This document shows positions 45,701-53,725 of a stretch of DNA of 64,000 nt, piece after piece; within the stretch, counting starts at the first letter, position 1, and each line of letters opens with the position of its first letter. The notes below the pieces were generated by a model that saw nothing but the letters and a program-made list of their open reading frames with translations, had not been told where the DNA came from and ran no database searches. The position numbers and the translations under genes were made by a program. The DNA comes from CAXWPM01 sp965206125 (GTDB lineage Bacteria; Acidobacteriota; Terriglobia; 20CM-2-55-15), in assembly GCA_965206125.1 (NCBI GenBank), contig CBDBIN010000040.1, positions 1 to 64,000 of the forward strand, in the 5' to 3' direction.

Positions 45701-48157
45701 TTAGTTCTGCTCGGCCGCAACATCGGTACTGGTCGTCGTGCGCATCTGGAACGGCGCACTCTCGACAATACCCATCAGGTACGACGAGAAGCGGTTGTTG
45801 TTCTGGGCCGATGACCGGACGATGTCGCGTACGACGGTCATGTCGTAGGCTTCCACTCGCCGCCCGAGACCGTATGAGAGCAGGTTCTCGGCGAAGTTTC
45901 GAAGGTACGCGTCTGAATTGCTCAGGATCGCTTCCCTCAGGCTGATCGGGCCGTCGAGCGCGGTTCCGTCGAAGAGCTCTCCTGTCGCGTCGATCGGCAT
46001 GCCATGGTCCAGCTCTCGCCACCGGCCCATCGCGTCGAAATTCTCCATAGCAAATCCGATCGGGTCGATCATCGTGTGGCACGCTGCGCAAGTCGGGTTG
46101 TCGCGGTGCTCCTCCATCCGTTCGCGTAACGTCAGAACACGGGCAACTTTCATTCTCGTCGTCTCGGTTTCAAGCTCCGGGACATTTGGTGGCGGTGTCG
46201 GCGGAGACGTGCCCAGCAACACCTGCATCACCCACTTGCCACGCCCGACTGGTGAAGTCCGGTCCGCGATGGACGTCAGCGTCAGGATACTTGCATGACC
46301 CAGCACGCCGAACCGGTTCTCGTCAGTCACGGAAACGCGACGGTACCGGTTGCCGAGGATTCCGGGGATGGCATAGTGCTTCGCAAGACGTTCGTCGACA
46401 AACGTATAGTCCGCCGTCAGCAGATCCAGAATGTTGCGGTCCTCTCGGATAATGCTGTCGAAGAGCAACTCGGTCTCGCGTCGCATCGACCAAGCGAGCG
46501 TGGTGTCGAACTGTGGGAAAATAATCGGGTCCGGCACGTGGTCGTTGAGCTGGCCAAGCCGCAGCCACTGCGCGCCGAAACGGCTCGACAAGGCTTCAGA
46601 CCGCGGATCCCGGAGCATCCGGTCGACCTGCTCGCGGAGCACCGCGGGTTCACGGAGTCGGCCTGCTTCAGCCACCGCGATCAGATCTCCATCCGGAACT
46701 GTGCTCCACAGGAAGAAAGAGAGTCTCGACGCCAGTTCCAGTTCGCTGATGCGGTACGCTTCACCTGGCGCGGCGTTCGGAGGCGCCTGTTCGAACCTGA
46801 AAACGAAGTTGGGACTGGCCAGAATCGCCTGGAGGGCCGTCCGTATTCCCGTCTCGAAATCACCCTCTCCCCGTCCCTGGCGGTAGAAGTTCATCAGGCC
46901 CTCGAGGTCCTCCGACGTCACCGACCTGCGGTACGCTTCGGTCGCCAGGTCGGTGACGATCTCGGTAGCACAGTCCGCCTCTTCAGAAGCCAACGTCGGC
47001 CGGCAAGTAAAGATTCTGGTTCTGCTCGGCGTCACGGAAATTCCGGTCGCGTTGAACGGCCCGGTGATGTTGAGCTCCTGGACATGAGGCAGGGTGGAAA
47101 TTCCCGAACCGGTCGAAACCTGCTGATCGGCAATCGTATGTTCGATCGGGCGGATGATGTCGTCAACGGTCCCGTAAAACCTCTGGACGAAGGCCGCGGC
47201 CAAGCGTCGCGGGCCGGCCTTAACTGTGATCGGCTCGGTACGGACGGTCAGACCTTCCGGGTTCCTCTCGTTCATGTCGTTGGTCACGACAAGCACGGAA
47301 ACCCGTTCGCCGTCGATCGAAACCTCGATTTCTTCTTCGTATTCCTCGGCCAACGGGTTATTCAGCCCGAAGATCCCGCCCGTCGATTCGCCATAGAAAG
47401 TGATCGTGAATACATATTCACCGTCGGTGGGGAAGTTGTGGACCTCCGCGATTCCGCCACGCGTCCCGAGGGGCGCGCCCTCGACATGACGCATTTGCGA
47501 AGCGGTCCGCGTAATGCTGTATGACGCCGAAGTGGCTGCCGTGTCGCGGTCACCGACCGCAATGCGGCTGATCTCGCTGGCGGCGCGCATGTATCCCTCA
47601 ACGAGCGCGGGGGACACCGTCAGCGCATCCGCCATGTTGTCGAATCCGCCTCCGAGGCTGTCGGGCGGCAGCAGGGCATCGACATCAACGTCGATGTCGA
47701 GCAACTCACGTACCGTGCGAGCGTACTCGGCGCGGTTCAGACGCTGCAAGGAACGGCGTCCCGGGTTCGGGCTCAACGCTGCCGCACGGTCCACGCCCGC
47801 TTCGATAGAAGCCGCCAGGTTCTTGAGCGTGGCCTTGTCTGGTTTGGGAGCGCCGAATGGGGGCATGACTCCGGAGCGCAGCTTGCGGATCATCTTTTCC
47901 CCGAGAACCAGGTCCTCTTCCGCATGATTAGGGTCCCACTCCATCAGCGTCAGATTTCCGGTCATGAAGGCGGGGTTATGGCAGCCGAGACAGTATTCTT
48001 CGACCAGCGCACGTTGCGATTCCGGCGACAACAAGGCGAGGTCCTCGGCGCCCGCTGCCTCTTGTAGCGCGGCCAGAGCGGTCCCGCCGGCGAAAATCAG
48101 CCAGAACACGGCCACACACACAACCGCGGGAAGCTGCTTCGTCATGTAATTCGGCAT
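45701..48157 (-). CDS. exported diheme DUF1587/1595/1592/1588/1585 protein (module 6)
   Basis: 818 residues from the ATG at 48157 (GAGG upstream). A second ATG four codons later (MTKQLPAVV) aligns with the module 4 start and is a real alternative. It has a signal peptide (LPAVVCVAVFWLIFAGGTALA), first heme CLGCHNPAFMTGNLTLMEWDP (C56, C59, H60) and second heme CAACHTMIDPIGFAMENFD (C690, C693, H694). DUF1587 (QRLNRAEYARTVRELLDIDVDV), DUF1595 (RRSVTSEDLEGLMNFYRQG), DUF1592 (ASRLSFFLWSTVPDGDL) and DUF1585 (LGRRVEAYDMTVVRDI) are all present. It is the first gene of the outermost cassette. An imperfect inverted repeat region and an insertion sequence lie just upstream. Confidence 0.92.
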   Translation of the reverse strand: MPNYMTKQLPAVVCVAVFWLIFAGGTALAALQEAAGAEDLALLSPESQRALVEEYCLGCHNPAFMTGNLTLMEWDPNHAEEDLVLGEKMIRKLRSGVMPPFGAPKPDKATLKNLAASIEAGVDRAAALSPNPGRRSLQRLNRAEYARTVRELLDIDVDVDALLPPDSLGGGFDNMADALTVSPALVEGYMRAASEISRIAVGDRDTAATSASYSITRTASQMRHVEGAPLGTRGGIAEVHNFPTDGEYVFTITFYGESTGGIFGLNNPLAEEYEEEIEVSIDGERVSVLVVTNDMNERNPEGLTVRTEPITVKAGPRRLAAAFVQRFYGTVDDIIRPIEHTIADQQVSTGSGISTLPHVQELNITGPFNATGISVTPSRTRIFTCRPTLASEEADCATEIVTDLATEAYRRSVTSEDLEGLMNFYRQGRGEGDFETGIRTALQAILASPNFVFRFEQAPPNAAPGEAYRISELELASRLSFFLWSTVPDGDLIAVAEAGRLREPAVLREQVDRMLRDPRSEALSSRFGAQWLRLGQLNDHVPDPIIFPQFDTTLAWSMRRETELLFDSIIREDRNILDLLTADYTFVDERLAKHYAIPGILGNRYRRVSVTDENRFGVLGHASILTLTSIADRTSPVGRGKWVMQVLLGTSPPTPPPNVPELETETTRMKVARVLTLRERMEEHRDNPTCAACHTMIDPIGFAMENFDAMGRWRELDHGMPIDATGELFDGTALDGPISLREAILSNSDAYLRNFAENLLSYGLGRRVEAYDMTVVRDIVRSSAQNNNRFSSYLMGIVESAPFQMRTTTSTDVAAEQN

Positions 48158-48324
48158 CCCTAACCTCAAAGAAACAAAAGTACGTTCGCCTATATACAAA
48201 GGACTATGACAACATTGCGCCATTTGTACCATTTCGCACTAGGTTGCACAAGGAGTATAACTTGGAAGGATGTCGCGGGTACCCGGTCGAAGGCTGGTGA
48301 GCCGTGTTCTGACGCCTAGATACC

Positions 48325-48482
48325 CTCATCGGTCATTTTGGATTTGATATCGATGATCGACCACTGACATCGACCACTTGTCATTTTTCATCTGTCGGAA
48401 CCGCCTTCCCCAAATGCAAAATGAGAGATGGTCGCTGGTCAATGGTCAGTGACCAATGTGAAATGGCCGGATCTTCAGATAC
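48325..48482. repeat. imperfect long inverted repeat upstream of module 6
   Basis: The left arm (about 48330-48396, with CGACCACTGAC and TCATTTTTCATCTG) and right arm (about 48413-48480, with GGTCAGTGACC and CAAATGCAAAATGAGA) are imperfect complements of each other. The arms also contain short internal dyads. This could be a decayed MITE, a cruciform site or a hairpin RNA. The rest of the 48158-48524 gap shows no coding sequence. Confidence 0.45.
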
Positions 48483-48524
48483 CCGCCCCACCGCAATCTT
48501 CATGGCAGGGAACGCCCTTCCTGT

Positions 48525-50018
48525 CCTAGCAGTCCGTGGTTAAAGTCGGCCTCATCGTAATTAGAAGAAGGACCGGATGCGACCATAACGCGAGGAGAAT
48601 CAGGTTAGGAGATCGCGATATGGGAATGGGACGGAGAAAGCACCGACAGGACACGTTGTGGGTTGCGACCGCGGAGTTGCCGCGAACAGCGGGCCACGTA
48701 TTTTACGAACGGGTAAACCGAATCCTGAACGAGAGGGAGTTCGACCGGTTCGTCGAGGATGCGTGCGAGAAGTTCTACGCCGCAGTGATGGGTCGGCCGA
48801 GCCTGGCACCGGGCAAGTATTTTCGGATGTTGCTGGTGGGCTACTTTGAAGGGATCGATTCGGAGCGGGGGATTGCATGGCGGTGTGCCGATTCTCTAAG
48901 CTTGCGGGAATTCCTGGGAGTGGGACTGAGCGACGCGGTACCGGATCATTCGACGGTTTCGCGAACCCGACGGCTGATCGATCTGGAGACGCATGGAAAG
49001 GTCTTTTCGTGGATGTTGGGTGTATTGGCCGGTGAGGGCCTGATCGATGGGAAGACGGTGGGCGTGGATGCATCGACGCTGGAAGCCAACGCGGCGATGC
49101 GATCGATCGTGCGGCGGGATACCGGGGAAGCCTACAACGAGTTCCTGACACGGCTGGCCAAGGCGTCGGGCATTGAGACGCCGACCCGAGCGGACCTGGC
49201 CCGACTGGACCGAAAGCGAACCAAGAAAGGATCGAACAAAGAGTGGGAACATCCCCACGACCCGGACGCGCGCATTACGAAGATGAAGGACGGGCGGACG
49301 CATCTGGCGCACAAGGTCGAGCATGCCGCCGACATGAAGACCGGAGCCATCCTGGCGGTTACCGTGCAGGGCGCCGATCTGGGCGACACGACGACTATCG
49401 AAGACACGATGATCGAGGCGGCCCGTCAGATGGAGACACTGGCGGCCGATCCTGAATCGAAGCTGCCCGACGATTACCTTTCCGAAATCGTGGCCGATAA
49501 GGGATATCACAGTAACGATACGATGACCGCCTTCAAAGACCTCGGTATTCGCAGCTATATCTCGGAACCGGACCGGGGTCGGCGTAACTGGAAAGGCAAG
49601 CCCGCCGAACAACAGGCCGTCTACGCCAACCGGCGACGGATCCGAGGTGAGCGGGGCAAGCGGTTACTCCGACAGCGGGGACTGATGTTGGAACGGCCGT
49701 TCGCGCACACTCTGGAAACCGGAGCCATGCGTCGGGTTCACCTCCGACATCGGGACAACATTCTCAAGCGCATCCTGATTCAGTACGCCGCGTTGAATCT
49801 GAGCCTTATTCTTCGGAACAATTTCGGGAACGGCACACCGCGAGGCCTTCAGGGCCAGTATGTTGCTGCCTTGTTCACCCTGATACTGCTCTGGAGCCAC
49901 TATCAATCGCTCTCTTTCGATCCTGAACGCTCCGGACACGATTTCAACGCTGTTCCGTCTTGGCCGACACCCGTAAATCCCAATTCAGAAAATTGCACTT
50001 CTGCCACGGACTGCTAGG
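48525..50018 (+). mobile_element. insertion sequence, IS5/IS1182 type, complete
   Basis: A perfect 15-bp inverted repeat bounds the element: CCTAGCAGTCCGTGG at 48525-48539 and its complement at 50004-50018. Similarity continues imperfectly for about seven more bases inward. The palindrome CTAG lies one base inside each outer end and may be a 4-bp target duplication, as seen for YTAR-targeting IS5-like elements. In that case the true ends are the CAGTCCGTGG repeats. It encloses one transposase gene. Confidence 0.85.
48620..50017 (+). CDS. DDE transposase of the IS5/IS1182 type
   Basis: 465 residues from the ATG at 48620 (AGGAGA seven bases upstream). The frame extends back to 48536, but that would read through the inverted repeat. 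The N-terminal DUF772-like helical region (LAPGKYFRMLLVGYFEGIDSE) is followed by the catalytic RNase H-like domain. Its first Asp is in VGVDASTLEANA near 175, the second in VADKGYHSNDT near 320, and the Glu is probably in RRIRGERGKRLLRQRGLMLE near 375. It catalyses cut-and-paste movement of its element. The stop codon lies inside the right inverted repeat. No interruption is seen, so the enzyme may be active. Confidence 0.9.
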   Translation: MGMGRRKHRQDTLWVATAELPRTAGHVFYERVNRILNEREFDRFVEDACEKFYAAVMGRPSLAPGKYFRMLLVGYFEGIDSERGIAWRCADSLSLREFLGVGLSDAVPDHSTVSRTRRLIDLETHGKVFSWMLGVLAGEGLIDGKTVGVDASTLEANAAMRSIVRRDTGEAYNEFLTRLAKASGIETPTRADLARLDRKRTKKGSNKEWEHPHDPDARITKMKDGRTHLAHKVEHAADMKTGAILAVTVQGADLGDTTTIEDTMIEAARQMETLAADPESKLPDDYLSEIVADKGYHSNDTMTAFKDLGIRSYISEPDRGRRNWKGKPAEQQAVYANRRRIRGERGKRLLRQRGLMLERPFAHTLETGAMRRVHLRHRDNILKRILIQYAALNLSLILRNNFGNGTPRGLQGQYVAALFTLILLWSHYQSLSFDPERSGHDFNAVPSWPTPVNPNSENCTSATDC

Positions 50019-50122
50019 TGTGGCAATTGTCAGTCCATTTCTTGCTCGATGTCTGCATGGCAGCCTCCATCATTGATTCAGCCTTAGTTTGAGTAATTTA
50101 GGAGATATAACATAAACGACTA

Positions 50123-50977
50123 GTGGAAGCCTTGTTGGCGGACCGCTCGGTGGTGCGCTGGGCAATTGGGACCTTCTATCCGCTCGGCCCTATGGTGGCA
50201 GTCAACGGGACTCGCATGCGCATGCAGGACAAGAACACGATCGACGGCTTCGACGATGCGCTGCGCCAGTGTGGCGTCACGACGGATGCGCTCGGCAAGG
50301 TTGACAGAGCCGAGTTGGACAGCAGCGGGTACATCGTCGTGAGAGACTTGGTCGATCACGGACGGCTCGAAGCGCTGCGAAAGGCCTTCGACAACGTCAT
50401 GCCGACGGCGATGACGGAGGGCGGCCGGCAGACCGGAACGCGGCATGTCGAGGATCTCGTCCGGAAAAATCGCGCCTTCGCACGGGTCGCTATGGAACCG
50501 AAGGTCCTCGCAGCAGCGCATCATGTGTTGAAACGCCCCTTCCAGGTCGTGCAGTTGAGCGGTCGCGACCCGTTACCCGGGTACGGACAACAGGGTTTGC
50601 ACCAGGACTGGATGCCGCGCCGAGGCGCCGATCCGTTTTCTGTCGTGACGGCGATCTGGCTCCTCGACAACTTCACAGAAAACAATGGAGCGACACGGCT
50701 GGTACCGGGCAGTCACCTCGACCCGAGACTGTTGCCGAAATCGATGCGAGCGCCCGGGGCGCGCCATCGTGACGAAATGTCCGTTCTGGCTTCGGCTGGC
50801 GATGTACTGATCTTCAACGGCCACTTGTGGCACAGCGGGACGTCGAACCGAACTCGCCTCGCGCGACGCGTGTTGCAGTGTCAGTTCGTGGCGAAAGAAT
50901 CGGCGCGCTCGTTCGCGACAAGCACGGACCCACCGGACGGGCTGACACCTCTGGAACGTTGTCTGTTCGGAAATTGA
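50123..50977 (+). CDS. phytanoyl-CoA dioxygenase (PhyH) family oxygenase
   Basis: 284 residues in the longest form. It is a non-heme iron, 2-oxoglutarate-dependent dioxygenase fold. The iron ligands are visible as H160-x-D162 in LHQDW and H237 in HLWHSGT, with a following arginine (RTRLARR) to hold 2-oxoglutarate. NGATRLVPGSHLDPRLLP is the usual family block. PhyH enzymes hydroxylate lipids or small natural products; the substrate here cannot be told. The GTG at 50123 lacks a nearby ribosome site, and the domain proper starts at ELDSSGYIVVRDL. The ATGs at 50192 or 50216 are therefore possible true starts. It lies 105 bases downstream of the insertion sequence. Confidence 0.85.
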   Translation: MEALLADRSVVRWAIGTFYPLGPMVAVNGTRMRMQDKNTIDGFDDALRQCGVTTDALGKVDRAELDSSGYIVVRDLVDHGRLEALRKAFDNVMPTAMTEGGRQTGTRHVEDLVRKNRAFARVAMEPKVLAAAHHVLKRPFQVVQLSGRDPLPGYGQQGLHQDWMPRRGADPFSVVTAIWLLDNFTENNGATRLVPGSHLDPRLLPKSMRAPGARHRDEMSVLASAGDVLIFNGHLWHSGTSNRTRLARRVLQCQFVAKESARSFATSTDPPDGLTPLERCLFGN

Positions 50978-51008
50978 TGGCCGAACGCCAGGTCACCCGG
51001 ACCGACTC

Positions 51009-52178
51009 TCACTGCCCAAGCGTGTGCCGGGACACGACGTCCCAGTAGGTTCGGAGACGCCCCGCCGCTGCGTCATCCAGGAAGCCCGACACCGCCTGGA
51101 TCAGCGACGTGGCTCGATGCCCTCGTACATTTTGCGGATGTCGGGGACCGAATGTTCCGAAATAGGAGCGGATGAACACAGCGTCTCGGGAGAAAGGAAA
51201 GGCGCGAAGGTTGTCGACATAGTTGCGCCAGGCCGGCCTGCCGAACAGGTAGAACTCAACATTGGAAGCGTAGAACACGGAAACGCTCAATCCGCGCTCG
51301 CTCAAAAAAGCCGCGATGGACGGCAACGCCTGATCGCCCGCAAAGTCGCCCACGACAGGAATGATCAGGTTTTCCCGCTGCATCCTCCGGAGCCGTGTGA
51401 ACAGCTCCGGGCTCGCCAGGTAATGCTGCCGTCGCCCTTCGCGATCGGTCTCGAGAATCATCTCCTCGAGACTGGGGTAACCGGCTGATGATCGACCGAA
51501 GGAAGAGAAGCGCAGATCAAGACCCTGCTCCACGAACGAACGGTAGACGTATTCAATACCGTCAAGATCGTCCTGGGAAAAGGAGAACCCGTAATCCTCC
51601 ACGAGCGTCCGGTGAACCTCTTCGATCCGGCGCTCGAACGATTCCCATGCGACTGGCGCGGATCGAACGAGGGCGAGGATTGCTTCGAGACTCACGTCGG
51701 GAGCAACCTCGGCACAGTTGCGCGAAACCAGAGCGCACAGAAAGTCAGCCCGATCCTCCGAGCTCTCGAGGAGCACTTTGAACAGAAGATGCTGGAGCAT
51801 GTTCAGGCGGCGGATGTCGGCAACAACGGCAACGGAAGGTTCGGCATGGACGATGTAGCTGAAGTTCTGGTCCGGCCCGACTCCAAAGTACACTCCGCCG
51901 GGAACCACAGCCTCGAGGAGAGCAGGAACCACATGCAGGTACGAGGTCTCGTTCGAAATGAAGTTGTCGGTATCGAAGTACCCTTCGGGCTCGGAGAGGC
52001 TCTCGACCAGATCGACGAACGATTCGCGGCTGACCTCGATCTGAGGGTAGGAAGCCGCCGTGCCGACCGGTCCTGCGTTCCAACGAAGCAGGCCGAACGC
52101 CACCGTGAGACTGACGACGAAACCCACCAGTAGAAACCGGCGTCGGGATCCAAATCGAATTGGACGTGACGGGTTCAT
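51009..52178 (-). CDS. conserved protein with GVGPDQNF motif (LIC_10091-like), membrane-anchored
   Basis: 389 residues from the ATG at 52178. A TTG-initiated extension to 52238 is less likely. An N-terminal hydrophobic anchor (RRRFLLVGFVVSLTVAFGLL) is followed by a soluble domain with FISNETSYLHVVP, GGVYFGVGPDQNFSYI and VADIRRLNMLQHLLFK, then NLIIPVVGDFAGDQALPSIAAF in the second half. I recall this pattern from the LIC_10091 family, whose fold is said to resemble Rossmann-type methyltransferases; this is recollection, not a search. The glycine-rich GVGPDQN and VADIRR segments would fit a nucleotide or SAM pocket. No function is assigned. It is convergent with the PhyH gene. Confidence 0.7.
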   Translation of the reverse strand: MNPSRPIRFGSRRRFLLVGFVVSLTVAFGLLRWNAGPVGTAASYPQIEVSRESFVDLVESLSEPEGYFDTDNFISNETSYLHVVPALLEAVVPGGVYFGVGPDQNFSYIVHAEPSVAVVADIRRLNMLQHLLFKVLLESSEDRADFLCALVSRNCAEVAPDVSLEAILALVRSAPVAWESFERRIEEVHRTLVEDYGFSFSQDDLDGIEYVYRSFVEQGLDLRFSSFGRSSAGYPSLEEMILETDREGRRQHYLASPELFTRLRRMQRENLIIPVVGDFAGDQALPSIAAFLSERGLSVSVFYASNVEFYLFGRPAWRNYVDNLRAFPFSRDAVFIRSYFGTFGPRHPQNVRGHRATSLIQAVSGFLDDAAAGRLRTYWDVVSRHTLGQ

Positions 52179-52200
52179 GGATTGTCGGTTAGGAGCTCTT

Positions 52201-52230
52201 CCACACCCATGATGTAGCAGACGGGTGTGG
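52201..52230. repeat. 8-bp inverted repeat upstream of the GVGPDQNF gene
   Basis: CCACACCC (52201-52208) and GGGTGTGG (52223-52230) are separated by 14 bases, 23 bases upstream of the start at 52178. It could be an operator or a leader hairpin, or a weak terminator for the small gene at 52323. Confidence 0.5.
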
Positions 52231-52322
52231 CGTTTCAATATCCGGCTTTTTTGAGGACCCGAAAACCACCGCGATGCGGTTGCAGTGGACGGTTTATTCG
52301 AGAAGGGTCTGGAAAGGTGCGC

Positions 52323-52652
52323 TTATGCTACCGACCGCCGGGGCCTGCGCCCGGCCAGAGTGGCGCGTTTGCCGAGCAACAGGTCGTTGATGCGCCCGAC
52401 GCGACACTCCCACACGCTGCCGTCGTTCAGGCGTAGCGTCAACTGGGCGTTCTCCTGGAGCAGCTTCCAAAGATCGATTTCGCCGTGGACCCTGATTTCG
52501 GCTCTTGCATCGGCGGATTGCATGAATTCCGAACCGTAATCGGATCCTTCGACCGGGTTGAATCCGTATGTTACGCTGCCGAGCAAAACGTCACCCCAAT
52601 GGAGCTCGCCCTCTCCGCTGATCGCCTGGATGGAACGCAAAGTTTTCGCCAT
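52323..52652 (-). CDS. small conserved protein of unknown function
   Basis: 109 residues. The start is supported by GGAGG about nine bases upstream of the ATG. No signal peptide or membrane segment. The sequence has an alternating hydrophobic pattern (GELHWGDVLLGSVTYGFNPV; LWKLLQENAQLTLRLNDGSV), consistent with a small beta-rich domain. It ends with a basic, arginine-rich tail (GKRATLAGRRPRRSVA). I do not recognise the family. It is on the same strand as the gene at 51009-52178 but separated by an inverted repeat, so cotranscription is uncertain. Confidence 0.65.
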   Translation of the reverse strand: MAKTLRSIQAISGEGELHWGDVLLGSVTYGFNPVEGSDYGSEFMQSADARAEIRVHGEIDLWKLLQENAQLTLRLNDGSVWECRVGRINDLLLGKRATLAGRRPRRSVA

Positions 52653-52819
52653 AACTCAAGACCTCCATGTCCTTTTCACGCTGAGACACTGCAGTGACTT
52701 GCTTCCATCATGGAGCTCCAAAAGGACAAATCAGGTCCGTCCAGGATGCTCAACCCGCACGGTGTGCAGCAAGCGGCACCTGGTGAAACCACCGGCCGCT
52801 ATTGCTATGATGGCGCGCT

Positions 52820-53458
52820 ATGCGACGCGCGTTGGAATTGGACGGCATCCGAATCCTTGCCGAAGAACCTGACGGCTGGGATGGGCGACTTTCCATCATC
52901 CTCGCCCACGGAGCAGGTCAGAACATGGACTCTCCGTTCATGACGTTTTTCCACGAGGGCATGGCCCAACTCGGACACTTGTCGGTCAAGTTCAACTTTC
53001 CGTATATGGAAGCGGGTCGGCGGGCGCCGGACACACAGAAGAAAATGCGCGCGGTGTACGCCGGAGTCGTACAGCTCGTCGCCGAGCAGTTCGCGCCTCG
53101 CTCGATCCTTGTCGGCGGCAAATCGATGGGTGGACGCGTCTCGTCCTACATCGCCGCATCTACCGCCGAGATCCACGGTCTCGTCTTCCTGGGCTATCCG
53201 CTGCATCCACCGGGACGCACCGACAAACTCCGGGACGAGCACCTGTACGGGCTCGAAAAGCCCATGTTGTTCATCAGCGGTACGAAGGACGCCCTCGCGC
53301 GGAGGGAGCTGCTCGAAGAGGTCATCGGACGAATCGGCGCCCGAGCAAGTCTGGAATGGATCGACGGGGGAGACCACTCCTTCCGCGTGCGCAAATCCGA
53401 CGAGGTCGGCCGGCGCGCGGCGTTGGCCGCGATCGCTCGATGGACCGAACAGTTTTAG
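52820..53458 (+). CDS. alpha/beta hydrolase, dienelactone hydrolase/KANL3-Tex30-like
   Basis: 212 residues, cytoplasmic. The catalytic triad can be read as S102 in the nucleophile elbow GGKSMGG, D157 in ISGTKDALA and H186 in GGDHSFRV. The oxyanion region is LAHGAGQNMDSPFM. This arrangement matches the small alpha/beta-hydrolase group that contains bacterial relatives of TEX30/KANSL3. Their substrates are mostly unknown, with esterase activity expected. It begins an apparent plus-strand operon: the CMD-family gene starts 17 bases after its stop with its own ribosome site. The start ATG is not preceded by a strong SD, but no other start is in place. Confidence 0.85.
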   Translation: MRRALELDGIRILAEEPDGWDGRLSIILAHGAGQNMDSPFMTFFHEGMAQLGHLSVKFNFPYMEAGRRAPDTQKKMRAVYAGVVQLVAEQFAPRSILVGGKSMGGRVSSYIAASTAEIHGLVFLGYPLHPPGRTDKLRDEHLYGLEKPMLFISGTKDALARRELLEEVIGRIGARASLEWIDGGDHSFRVRKSDEVGRRAALAAIARWTEQF

Positions 53459-53725
53459 AATAAGGAGAGGGAACATGGGTCGACTGGACGAGTTCGAAGA
53501 GTTTCGTCGGAAGATGAACGAAAAGATTTTGTCTGCGGATCATCTCGGGATCAAACGCTTCTTCGCCCTGGACTCCGCTGCGTACGAAGAGGGTGCGCTG
53601 CCCGAAAAAACGAAGGAAATGTTGGGCCTGTCCGCCTCGATGGTGCTCCGCTGTGATGACTGCATCAGTTATCACATCGTTCAGTGTCACGCCGCGGGTG
53701 TCGCACGCGCGGAATTCCTTGCCAC

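Noticed and set aside
53109..53474. Upstream part of the frame that contains the CMD gene
   Set aside because: It overlaps the alpha/beta hydrolase in another frame. The CMD start at 53475 has a strong ribosome site.
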